Position numbers and translations under genes: made by a program
Shown here: piece after piece, positions 1-7,060 of the stretch
Layout of the letters: the number at the start of each line of letters is the position of its first letter
Numbering within the stretch: position 1 is the stretch's first letter
Origin: Actinomadura sp. KC345
Lineage (GTDB): Bacteria; Actinomycetota; Actinomycetes; Streptosporangiales; Streptosporangiaceae
DNA: 35,954 bases
Reading direction: 5' to 3'
NCBI RefSeq assembly: GCF_004348515.1
Contig: NZ_SMKH01000045.1
Location: 1-35,954 of the forward strand
The notes under the pieces: model-generated
Told to the model about the DNA's origin: nothing
What the model saw: the letters and a program-made list of their open reading frames with translations, nothing else
Database searches by the model: none

Positions 1-83
1 AACGGGCGGCCGGCGGGGAGGACGGCTCGGAGGCGTGGGCGGAGGCCCGCCCCGCCCGGCCCGAACCTCATCTCCGGTTCACC

Positions 84-111
84 CTGACTTTGCAGGCCAG
101 GGGCGTAGGAT
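84..111 (+). promoter_or_regulatory. candidate sigma-A-type promoter of the ECF sigma gene
   Basis: A -35-like CTGACT (84-89) and a -10-like TAGGAT (106-111) are separated by 16 bases, each matching the housekeeping consensus at 4 of 6 positions. Transcription would start near 118 and give a leader of about 100 bases before the ATG at 219. The rest of 1-218 shows no gene I can support. This is a pattern match only. Confidence 0.35.
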
Positions 112-218
112 GGGGGAGTTGCAGGCGTTCTGTCGGTGGGGCCTCCTACGGTCGGGGACGACGGGCCCGTCGGCGGCGCCCGTCCCAGCGACGACGCCGA
201 GCGAAGGTGACGAACAGC

Positions 219-1190
219 ATGCCGAACAGCACCATGGAACCGGACTTCCAGAAGCTCGCCGATCCGTACCGGCGGGAGCTCCTGGCGCACTGCTACCGGA
301 TGCTCGGCTCCATCCACGACGCCGAGGACCTCGTGCAGGAGACCTACCTGCGGGCGTGGCGCTCGTACGAGAACTTCGAGGGGCGCTCCTCGCTGCGGAC
401 GTGGCTTTACCGCATCGCCACCAACGTGTGCCTGACGGCGATCGACCAGCGCGGCAAGCGGCCGATGCCGTCGGGGCTGGGCGCGCCGAGCGACGAGCCC
501 GAGCGGCCCGTCGTGGCCTCGCCCGAGGTGCCGTGGCTGGAGCCCGCCCCCGACACCGTCCTCGGCGCGGACGCCGCCGACCCCGCCACGATCGTCGCGG
601 CGCGGGAGAGCACCCGCCTGGCGTTCGTCGCGGCGCTGCAGCACCTTCCCGCCAAGCAGCGGGTCGTGCTGATCCTGCGGGACGTCCTGAAGTGGCGGGC
701 CGCGGAGGTCGCCGAGCTGCTGGACACCTCGACCGCCGCGGTCAACAGCGCGCTGCAGCGGGCGCGCGCGCAGCTCGACGAGCACGCCCCGGTGCGGGAC
801 GAGCTGGTCGAGCCGACCGACCCGGCGCAGCGCGACCTCCTCGAACGTTACGCCAAGGCGTTCGAGGACGCCGACATCACCGGGCTCATCGAGCTGTTCA
901 AGAAGGACATCGTCTGGGAGATGCCGCCGTTCCCCGAGTGGTTCGTCGGCGCGGACGTGGTCGTGCGGCTCATCATCGCCCAGTGCGGCCCGGCCCCGGG
1001 CGACATCCGCATGGTCCCGGCGTCCGCCAACGGGCAGCCCGCGTTCGGCATGTACATGCGGGACGAGGAGGGCGTCCACCGCCCCTACCACCTCCAGGTG
1101 CTGAGCGTCACCGACGACGGCGTCGCGCACGTCTCGGTGTTCTTCGACACCACCCTGTTCCCGGTGTTCGGACTCGCCGAACGCCTCTGA
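219..1190 (+). CDS. ECF sigma factor, SigG type with C-terminal SnoaL-like domain
   Basis: This is a 323-residue RNA polymerase sigma factor of the SigG/TIGR02960 kind. Region 2 lies near residues 15-80, with LLAHCYRMLGS, AEDLVQETYLRAW and SSLRTWLYRIATN. Region 4 lies near 130-185, with LQHLPAKQRVVLILRDVLKW and an AEVAELL...AAVNSALQRAR helix-turn-helix. From about residue 205 a SnoaL-like domain (LLERYAKAFEDADI, then PFPEWFVG) fills the C-terminus; in related ECF groups this domain modulates sigma activity. The ATG at 219 is chosen because homology begins just after it and GAAGG lies 11 bases upstream; GTG 207 and ATG 234 are alternatives. The open frame upstream of 219 is an Arg-rich read-through and is probably not coding. 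No anti-sigma gene is adjacent, as is usual for SnoaL-type ECFs. The pca genes follow about 115 bases downstream on the same strand, but control of them is not shown. Confidence 0.9.
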   Translation: MPNSTMEPDFQKLADPYRRELLAHCYRMLGSIHDAEDLVQETYLRAWRSYENFEGRSSLRTWLYRIATNVCLTAIDQRGKRPMPSGLGAPSDEPERPVVASPEVPWLEPAPDTVLGADAADPATIVAARESTRLAFVAALQHLPAKQRVVLILRDVLKWRAAEVAELLDTSTAAVNSALQRARAQLDEHAPVRDELVEPTDPAQRDLLERYAKAFEDADITGLIELFKKDIVWEMPPFPEWFVGADVVVRLIIAQCGPAPGDIRMVPASANGQPAFGMYMRDEEGVHRPYHLQVLSVTDDGVAHVSVFFDTTLFPVFGLAERL

Positions 1191-1304
1191 TCAGCCCCCT
1201 GTTCTTCCACTCTGCGGAAACCTGGACGCGCCGCGGCCCGCATAGGCTGCGATGGTGGTCGGCGGCGGTGCGGGTGCCGTCCGCCGAGCGGGAACGGGAG
1301 GCAC

Positions 1305-1409
1305 ATGGTCGTGATGGGCCGCACCGCCCGCGCCGGCGAGCACAAGATCTTCGACGAGTGCACGCTGCCGCTGACCGAGCGCGCCGCGGAGGAAGGGAGC
1401 AGCGCATGA
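1305..1409 (+). pseudogene. remnant of pcaJ (3-oxoadipate CoA-transferase beta subunit), C-terminal fragment
   Basis: A 34-codon ORF starts at ATG 1305 behind GGGAGG and ends in a TGA that shares ATGA with the pcaH start. Its residues 1-24 (VVM.RTARAGEHKIFDECT followed by LPLT) resemble the segment near the end of the PcaJ/CatJ/ScoB family, which reads roughly VxVMxHTAxxGxHKIxxECxLPLT. Whole PcaJ is over 200 residues; here only about 24 family-like residues remain, followed by an unrelated tail, and none of the three forward frames upstream looks like the missing part. I infer a deletion relic of a former pcaIJ. Because it has a ribosome site and overlaps pcaH, it may still be translated as a leader that couples pcaH translation. 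The similarity is from memory of the family, so it could be fortuitous. Confidence 0.5.
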
Positions 1410-2071
1410 CCCACCCCCCGTACCTGTCCCCGGGCTACAAGAGCACCGTGCTCCGGGCCCCGGCGCAGGAGCCGATCATGCCGAAGCTCGGCCCGGACAG
1501 CATCGAGCTGACCTCGCCGGTCTTCGGGCACCAGGAGCTCGGCCGGCTGGACTGGGACCTCACCCTCCAGCACCGCGGCGAGCCGCTCGGGGAGCGGATC
1601 ATCGTGACCGGCCGGGTGCTCGACGGCGCCGGCCGCCCGGTGCGCGGCGCGCTGGTCGAGGTCTGGCAGGCGAACGCGGCGGGCCGCTACGCCCATCTCG
1701 GCGACGTCCATCCGGCGCCGCTCGACCCGAACTTCACCGGCGCGGGGCGGTGCCTCACCGACGACGAGGGCCGCTACCGGTTCGTCACGATCAAGCCGGG
1801 CGCCTACCCGTGGCGCAACCACCACAACGCGTGGCGGCCCGCGCACATCCACTTCTCGGTGTTCGGCACGGCGTTCACCCAGCGGCTCGTCACCCAGATG
1901 TACTTCCCGGGCGACCCGCTGTTCGCCTACGACCCGATCTTCCAGTCGATCCCCGGCGAACGGGACCGCGAGAAGCTGGTCTGCCGGTTCGACCTGGACA
2001 CCACGAAGCCGGAGTGGGCGCTCGGCTACCAGTGGGACATCGTGCTCGGCGACACCCCGATGGAGGCCTGA
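1406..2071 (+). CDS. pcaH: protocatechuate 3,4-dioxygenase beta subunit
   Basis: This subunit carries the non-haem Fe(III) of the intradiol dioxygenase that cleaves protocatechuate to 3-carboxy-cis,cis-muconate. It has 221 residues, slightly short for the family. All four expected iron ligands are visible: Tyr95 (NAAGRYAH), Tyr134 (GAYPWRN), His147 and His149 (RPAHIHF), spaced as Tyr108/Tyr147/His160/His162 of the Pseudomonas enzyme. The N-terminal SPGYKSTVLRAP motif and the dioxygenase signature (GRVLDGAGRPVRGALVEVWQ) are also present. ATG 1406 has a strong GGAAGGGAG ribosome site and overlaps the small upstream ORF by 4 bases. The stop overlaps pcaG by 1 base (TGATG), fitting co-translation of the two subunits in fixed ratio. 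It is the first intact gene of the pca operon. Confidence 0.96.
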   Translation: MTHPPYLSPGYKSTVLRAPAQEPIMPKLGPDSIELTSPVFGHQELGRLDWDLTLQHRGEPLGERIIVTGRVLDGAGRPVRGALVEVWQANAAGRYAHLGDVHPAPLDPNFTGAGRCLTDDEGRYRFVTIKPGAYPWRNHHNAWRPAHIHFSVFGTAFTQRLVTQMYFPGDPLFAYDPIFQSIPGERDREKLVCRFDLDTTKPEWALGYQWDIVLGDTPMEA

Positions 2072-2607
2072 TGACCACCCCGTCCCAGACGGTCGGCCCG
2101 TTCTTCGGCCACGCGCTGCCGTACGAGGCCGGTCCCCGGGTCGTGCCGGGCTGGCGGCCGGACGCGATCGACGTGCGCGGCCGGGTCCTGGACGGCGCCG
2201 GCGAGCCGGTGCCGGACGCGCTGCTGGAGATCTGGCAGGCGGACGAGACGGGCGAGATCCCGCGGCGGCCCGGCGGCATCGTCCGCGACGGGCACGGCTT
2301 CTCCGGGTTCGGCCGGTGCGGCACGGACGCCGCCGGCGGCTACTGGTTCACCACCGTCAAGCCCGGCGGGACAGGCGGCGGCGCGCCCCACATCGCCGTC
2401 CTGGTCTTCGCGCGGGGCCTGCTCAAGCCCGTCTTCACCCGGCTGTACTTCCCCGAGGACGAGCCCGCCCACGCCGCCGACCCGCTCCTGTCCGCGGTCC
2501 CCGCCGAGCGGCGCGCGACCCTGATCGCCGAGCGCGACGGGGAGCGCGGGTACCGTTTCGACATCCGGCTGCAAGGGGAAGGGGAGACGGTCTTCCTTGG
2601 CTTCTGA
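2071..2607 (+). CDS. pcaG: protocatechuate 3,4-dioxygenase alpha subunit
   Basis: This is the non-iron partner subunit of protocatechuate 3,4-dioxygenase, 178 residues. It opens with TPSQTVGPFFGHALPY, typical of PcaG, and repeats the intradiol fold (VRGRVLDGAGEPVPDALLEIWQAD, then FTTVKPG). At the place where PcaH has its His-x-His iron ligands it reads APHIAVLVF, so the two-His pair is not present, as expected for the alpha chain, which only shapes the substrate pocket. Start ATG 2071 overlaps the pcaH stop by 1 base. Its last 11 bases overlap the proposed TTG start of pcaB. Confidence 0.95.
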   Translation: MTTPSQTVGPFFGHALPYEAGPRVVPGWRPDAIDVRGRVLDGAGEPVPDALLEIWQADETGEIPRRPGGIVRDGHGFSGFGRCGTDAAGGYWFTTVKPGGTGGGAPHIAVLVFARGLLKPVFTRLYFPEDEPAHAADPLLSAVPAERRATLIAERDGERGYRFDIRLQGEGETVFLGF

Positions 2608-3793
2608 CGAACCCGGCGCGCCGCCGGGCGCCGTGTCCCCGGACGCGGGGCTGCTGTCCCCCGTCCGCGCGGGGACGGCGGCCGAGGCGGCGACGGGCGA
2701 CGCGGCGTACCTGGCGGCGATGCTCGACGCGGAGGCGGCCCTCGCCCGGGCCCAGGCCCGCCTCGGGATCATCCCCGGGGACGCGGCCGAGGCGATCGGC
2801 GCCGCCGCCGAGCCGGGCCGGTTCGACCTGACGGACGTGGCCCGCCGGGCACGCGGCTCCGGCAACCCCGTCGTGCCGCTGGTCGCCGACCTGCGGGCGC
2901 TCGCCGGTCCCGCCGGCGAGCACGTCCACAAGGGAGCCACCAGCCAGGACATCGCCGACACCGGCGCCATGCTCGTCGCGGCCCGCACCAGGCGCGTCGT
3001 CCTCGCCCACCTCGACCGGGCCCTGGACGCGCTGGCCGGGCTCGCGGCGCGGTACCGCGACACGCCGATGGCGGCCCGCACGCTCGGGCGGCAGGCGCTG
3101 CCGACGACGTTCGGCGCGAAGGCCGCGAACTGGCTCATGGGGTGCCTGGAGGCCCGCGAGCGGCTCGCCGCGGTGCCGCTCCCGGCGCAGCTCGGCGGCC
3201 CCGCCGGAACCCTGGACGCCTTCGCGGACCGGGCGCTCGACGTCGTCGCGGCGTTCGCGGAGGAGACCGGGCTGGCCCGCCCCGTCCTGCCGTGGCACAC
3301 CCGCCGTACGCCGGTCGCGGAGCTGGGCGCGGCGCTGGCGCTGACCGCCGGGGCGCTCGGCAAGATCGCGACCGATGTGTGGCTGCTGTCGCAGAGCGAG
3401 GTCGGGGAGGTCGCGGAGGCCGCCGGGGCCGGCAGGGGCGGCTCGTCGTCGATGCCGCACAAGCGCAACCCGGCGCTGTCCGCGCTGATCCGCTCGGCCG
3501 CGCTTCAGGTGCCCGCGCACGTGCAGGTGCTGCACGCCGCGCAGGCCGCGCCGCACGAGCGGCCTGCGGGGGAGTGGCACGCCGAGTGGCAGCCACTGCG
3601 CGAGTGCCTGCGGCTGACCGGCGGCGCCGCCGAGACCGCCGCGGACCTGCTCGACGGCCTGGAGGTCTCGGCGGAGCTGATGCGGGCCGACCTCGACGAC
3701 CTGCTGGACCTGCTCGGCGGCGACCCAGGGCCCGGCGCCGCGGCCGTCCTGGTCGGCCAGGCCCTCGACGCCTACCGGAGGAGCCGCGCGTGA
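2597..3793 (+). CDS. pcaB: 3-carboxy-cis,cis-muconate cycloisomerase
   Basis: PcaB lactonises 3-carboxymuconate to 4-carboxymuconolactone. It belongs to the fumarase/aspartase superfamily, shown by the signature GSSSMPHKRNP at residues 282-292, by GATSQDIADTG, and by the all-helical pattern around them. The length of 398 residues is at the short end for the family, with a trimmed C-terminus. The start is uncertain. TTG 2597 sits about 10 bases behind an excellent AAGGGGAAGGGGAG ribosome site inside pcaG, and I prefer it; GTG 2633 in the same frame is the alternative and would leave a 25-base gap after pcaG. The 3' end overlaps pcaD by 4 bases (GTGA). Confidence 0.94.
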   Translation: MASDEPGAPPGAVSPDAGLLSPVRAGTAAEAATGDAAYLAAMLDAEAALARAQARLGIIPGDAAEAIGAAAEPGRFDLTDVARRARGSGNPVVPLVADLRALAGPAGEHVHKGATSQDIADTGAMLVAARTRRVVLAHLDRALDALAGLAARYRDTPMAARTLGRQALPTTFGAKAANWLMGCLEARERLAAVPLPAQLGGPAGTLDAFADRALDVVAAFAEETGLARPVLPWHTRRTPVAELGAALALTAGALGKIATDVWLLSQSEVGEVAEAAGAGRGGSSSMPHKRNPALSALIRSAALQVPAHVQVLHAAQAAPHERPAGEWHAEWQPLRECLRLTGGAAETAADLLDGLEVSAELMRADLDDLLDLLGGDPGPGAAAVLVGQALDAYRRSRA

Positions 3794-4581
3794 CCGAGTC
3801 GCCGGTACCGGCGGGAGCGCCGCCGCGGCACCGCCTGGACGGCCCGGCCGGCGCGCCCGTGGTCGTCCTCGGCCCGTCCCTCGGCACGTCCATGGACCTG
3901 TGGCTGCCGCAGCTGCCCGCGCTGGCCCGCAGCTGGCGGGTCCTGCGCTACGACCTGCCCGGCCACGGCGGGGCGCCGCCCCCGGACGGCCCGTTCACCG
4001 TCGGCGATCTCGCGGACGGGATCGTCCGCCTGCTGGACGGCCTCGGCGTCGCCCGCGCCGCCTACGCGGGGGTGTCGCTCGGCGGCGCCGTCGGCCTCGC
4101 CCTCGCGCTCCGCGCCCCCGAACGCGTCGGCAGCCTCGTCCTGTGCTGCACGTCGCCGCGGTTCGGCGGGCCGGAGACCTGGCACGCGCGGGCGGACCTC
4201 GTCCGCCGCGGGGGCGTCGGCCCGGTGGCCGACACCGCGGCGGAACGCTGGTTCACCCCGGAGTTCACCGGCGCGGAGCCGTACGTGGCGATGCTCCGCG
4301 CGACCCGCCCCGACGGGTACGCGGGCTGCTGCGACGCGCTCGCGCGGTTCGACGCGACCGGCCGCCTCGGCGAGGTCTCCGCGCCCACGCTCGTGATCGC
4401 CGGCGCGCGGGACGCGCCGACGCCGCCCGAAGGCCACGCCGACCGGCTGGCCGAGGGCATCCCGGACGCGAGCCTGACCGTCGTCGGCGGCGCCGGGCAC
4501 CTCGCGAACGCCGAGCGGCCGGATCCGGTCACGGACGCGATCACCGCGCATCTGGACCGCACATGGAAGGGGGCCTCATGA
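3790..4581 (+). CDS. pcaD: 3-oxoadipate enol-lactonase
   Basis: This alpha/beta hydrolase opens 3-oxoadipate enol-lactone to 3-oxoadipate. It has 263 residues. The nucleophile elbow GVSLGG gives Ser96, and Asp208 (GARDAP) and His237 (GAGHLANAERP) complete the triad at the expected spacing. The oxyanion-side motif GPSLGTSMDLW near residue 28 and YDLPGHG near 54 are standard for PcaD. The start is GTG 3790 within GTGA, overlapping the pcaB stop by 4 bases. Many actinomycetes fuse this domain to PcaC as PcaL; here the two are separate genes, because a stop (4579-4581) lies between them with a further 4-base overlap. Confidence 0.95.
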   Translation: MTESPVPAGAPPRHRLDGPAGAPVVVLGPSLGTSMDLWLPQLPALARSWRVLRYDLPGHGGAPPPDGPFTVGDLADGIVRLLDGLGVARAAYAGVSLGGAVGLALALRAPERVGSLVLCCTSPRFGGPETWHARADLVRRGGVGPVADTAAERWFTPEFTGAEPYVAMLRATRPDGYAGCCDALARFDATGRLGEVSAPTLVIAGARDAPTPPEGHADRLAEGIPDASLTVVGGAGHLANAERPDPVTDAITAHLDRTWKGAS

Positions 4582-4985
4582 GCGAGGAGTCCGCGGCCGG
4601 CGGGAGGCCGACCGAGACCGCGCGGCACGCGCGGGGCATGGAGACGCGCCGCGAGGTCCTCGGCGACGCCCACGTCGACCGCGCCGAGGCCCGCAAGGAC
4701 GCCTTCACCGCCGACTTCCAGGACCTGATCACCCGCTACGCGTGGGGCGAGATCTGGAGCCGGCCCGGCCTGGACCGCAGGACCCGCAGCTGCGTCACGC
4801 TGACCGCCATGGTCGCCGGCGGCCATCTGGACGAGCTGGCCATGCACGTGCGCGCCGCGCTCCGCAACGGCCTGACGCGGGACGAGATCAAGGAGGTGCT
4901 CCTGCAGACGGCGATCTATTGTGGAGTGCCCGCCGCGAACTCGGCGTTCGCCGTCGCCCAGCGGGTACTCGCCGAACAGGAATGA
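4578..4985 (+). CDS. pcaC: 4-carboxymuconolactone decarboxylase
   Basis: PcaC decarboxylates 4-carboxymuconolactone to the enol-lactone used by PcaD. The 135-residue protein shows the family core: FQDLITRYAWGEIWSRPGLD, RSCVTLTAMVAGGHLDELAMHVRAAL and EVLLQTAIYCGVPAAN, which includes the conserved Cys-containing IYCGxPxAN segment of the AhpD-like fold. The N-terminal stretch of about 20 residues is polar and variable. ATG 4578 overlaps the pcaD stop (ATGA), and the stop overlaps the IclR gene in the same way. A free-standing PcaC fits the split pcaD/pcaC arrangement here. Confidence 0.95.
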   Translation: MSEESAAGGRPTETARHARGMETRREVLGDAHVDRAEARKDAFTADFQDLITRYAWGEIWSRPGLDRRTRSCVTLTAMVAGGHLDELAMHVRAALRNGLTRDEIKEVLLQTAIYCGVPAANSAFAVAQRVLAEQE

Positions 4986-5839
4986 CGGGCGCGAGCCCGG
5001 GTGGAGGGCCGGTGCCAGGCGACAGGGCGCGAGACGGCGGGGCGGAGCGCCCGCGGCCGGTCAGCGTGGCGGGCAAGGTCATGGCCATCCTGAACGCGTT
5101 CGCGCAGGGCGGCGTCCGTCTCAACCTGAGTGAGATCTGCCGCCGCGCCGGCCTCCCGCCGGCGACCGGCCACCGCCTCGTCGGCGAGCTGGCCGAAGGC
5201 GGGTTCCTGGAGCGGGTGCCGGACGGCACCTACCGCATCGGGACCCGGCTGTGGCGGATCGGCAGCCAGGCCCCGGCGGTCATGGGCCTGCGGGAGCTGG
5301 CGCTCCCGCACATGGAGGACCTGTACGAGGCGACGCACGACAACGTGCAGCTCGGCGTCCTGCGCGACGGCCACGTCCTGATCGTCGAGCGGCTGCGCGG
5401 GACGCGGTCGGTGCCGGTCGTGACGCAGGTCGGCGCGCTGCTGCCGCTGCACACCACCGGGGTCGGCCAGGTGCTGCTGGCCCACGCCCCGCGGGAGGTC
5501 AGGGAGAAGGTCCTGGCCGGCGAGCTGGCCCGGCACGCGGTCCGCTCCATCACCGACCCCGGGGACCTGCGGCGCTGCATCGAGCGGGTCCGCCGCGCCG
5601 GCTACGCCGTGACCCGCGACGAGATGACGCTGGGCGCCTCGTCCGTCGGAGCGCCCGTGCGGGACGGCGCGGGCGACGTGGTCGCGGCGATGTCGCTGGT
5701 GTCCGGCACGCGCGGAGCCGACCTGCGGCGGCTGCTGCCGCCGCTGACCACGGCCGCGCGGGCCCTGTCCCGCGACGTGGCCGCCCACTGGGGCGGGCAT
5801 CCCGACACGTTTTCCGCTGAACGGAACACCGGCGCCTGA
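4982..5839 (+). CDS. IclR-family regulator of the pca/pob genes (PcaR/PobR-like)
   Basis: This is a 285-residue transcription regulator. Residues 1-25 are a disordered Gly/Pro/Arg-rich lead. A winged helix-turn-helix follows at about 28-85 ([42 protein letters not shown]). From about 105 comes the IclR ligand domain (LALPHMEDLYEATHDNVQLGVL, PLHTTGVGQVLLA, and GYAVTRDEM.LGASSVGAPVRDGAGDVVAAMSLVS). IclR regulators beside pca genes (PcaR, PcaU, PobR) usually sense protocatechuate, 4-hydroxybenzoate or 3-oxoadipate. Here the gene overlaps pcaC by 4 bases, so it is made with the enzymes, which implies feedback. The effector, and whether it activates or represses, cannot be read from the sequence. 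Confidence 0.88.
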   Translation: MTGASPGGGPVPGDRARDGGAERPRPVSVAGKVMAILNAFAQGGVRLNLSEICRRAGLPPATGHRLVGELAEGGFLERVPDGTYRIGTRLWRIGSQAPAVMGLRELALPHMEDLYEATHDNVQLGVLRDGHVLIVERLRGTRSVPVVTQVGALLPLHTTGVGQVLLAHAPREVREKVLAGELARHAVRSITDPGDLRRCIERVRRAGYAVTRDEMTLGASSVGAPVRDGAGDVVAAMSLVSGTRGADLRRLLPPLTTAARALSRDVAAHWGGHPDTFSAERNTGA

Positions 5840-5893
5840 ACCTGCGGCGATGCGCGCGAGTATCGCCCGGGGGACCGACGACGAGGAGGCTGG

Positions 5894-7054
5894 ATGCGCA
5901 CCCAGGTCGCGATCATCGGCAGCGGCCCCGCGGGACTGCTGCTGTCCCATCTGCTGCACCTGCGGGGGATCGACTCGGTGGTCCTGGAGAGCCGGGACCG
6001 CGACTACGTGGAGCACCGGCAGCGCGCCGGGGTGCTGGAGCAGGGCACGGCCGACGTCCTGCGCGACAGCGGCGCCGGCGAGCGCCTCGACCGGGAGGGC
6101 CTCGTCCACCACGGGGTCGAGCTGCGCTTCGGCGGCGCGGGGCACCGCATCCCGCTGACCGACCTCACCGGCCGCACGGTGACCGTCTACGCGCAGACCG
6201 AGGTCGTCAAGGACCTGGTCGCCAAGCGGCTCGCGGACGGCGGCGACGTGCGCTTCGAGGCGGAGGCGGTGGCCCTGGACGCGTCCGCGCCGAGCGTGAC
6301 GTTCCGCAGCGGCGGCGGGACGCACACCCTCGACTGCGACTACATCGCCGGCTGCGACGGGTTCCACGGCGTCAGCCGCCCGGCGGTGCCGGGGCTGCGG
6401 ACGTTCTCCCGCGAGTACCCGTTCGCCTGGCTCGGGATCCTCGCCGACGTCGCGCCGTCCACCGAGGAGCTGATCTACGCCGGGCACGACCGCGGTTTCG
6501 CGCTGCACAGCCTCCGCTCGCCCCAGGTCAGCCGCCTGTACCTGCAGGTGTCACCGGACGAGGACCTGGCCGCATGGTCCGACGCGCGCATCTGGGACGA
6601 GCTCGCCGCGCGGTTCGCGACCGACGACGGCTGGAAGCTGCACGAGGGGCCGATCACCGACAGGTCGGTCACGCCGATGCGCAGCTTCGTGGCCGAGCCG
6701 ATGCGCCACGACCGGCTGTTCCTCGCCGGGGACGCCGCCCACATCGTGCCGCCGACCGGGGCGAAGGGCCTCAACCTCGCGGTGTCGGACGTGATCCTTC
6801 TGGCGCAGGCGTTCGCCGAGCGGTACGCCTCCGGTTCGGAGACGCTCCTGGACGGCTACTCCGCCGCGTGCCTGCGGCGCGTCTGGCGGGCCGAGCACTT
6901 CTCGTACTGGATGACGCACCTCCTGCACGCCGACCCCGCCGCGAGCGCCTTCGACCGGCGGCTGCAGCGCTCCCATCTGGACTACGTGGTCTCGTCCCAG
7001 GCGGCCTCGACGTCGCTGGCCGAGAACTACGTCGGCCTCCCCATCGCCTATTAG
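5894..7054 (+). CDS. pobA: 4-hydroxybenzoate 3-monooxygenase
   Basis: PobA is the FAD enzyme that hydroxylates 4-hydroxybenzoate to protocatechuate, the substrate of PcaGH. The 386-residue length is close to the 390-394 of characterised enzymes. The dinucleotide-binding GSGPAG is at residues 9-14. RDYVEHRQRAGVLEQGT, the DG motif (YIAGCDGFHGVSR) and the FAD GD motif (LFLAGDAAHIVPPTGAKGLNLA) follow in the right order. ATG 5894 has a GAGGAGG ribosome site. The gene lies 54 bases after the IclR gene on the same strand and may be read with the pca operon or from its own promoter. It meets cphA tail to tail, with only 6 bases between the two stops. Confidence 0.95.
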   Translation: MRTQVAIIGSGPAGLLLSHLLHLRGIDSVVLESRDRDYVEHRQRAGVLEQGTADVLRDSGAGERLDREGLVHHGVELRFGGAGHRIPLTDLTGRTVTVYAQTEVVKDLVAKRLADGGDVRFEAEAVALDASAPSVTFRSGGGTHTLDCDYIAGCDGFHGVSRPAVPGLRTFSREYPFAWLGILADVAPSTEELIYAGHDRGFALHSLRSPQVSRLYLQVSPDEDLAAWSDARIWDELAARFATDDGWKLHEGPITDRSVTPMRSFVAEPMRHDRLFLAGDAAHIVPPTGAKGLNLAVSDVILLAQAFAERYASGSETLLDGYSAACLRRVWRAEHFSYWMTHLLHADPAASAFDRRLQRSHLDYVVSSQAASTSLAENYVGLPIAY

Positions 7055-7060
7055 ACCGGG

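Noticed and set aside
1205..1219. TTCC-N7-GGAA inverted repeat between the sigma gene and pcaH as an IclR operator
   Set aside because: The arms are only 4 bases, just after the sigma stop, and no good -35/-10 pair lies around it. It is suggestive of an IclR site but too weak to list.
35..1405. In-frame extension upstream of pcaH into the sigma factor region
   Set aside because: The extension is Arg/Ala-rich out-of-frame read-through of the sigma gene. pcaH homology and a strong ribosome site start at 1406.
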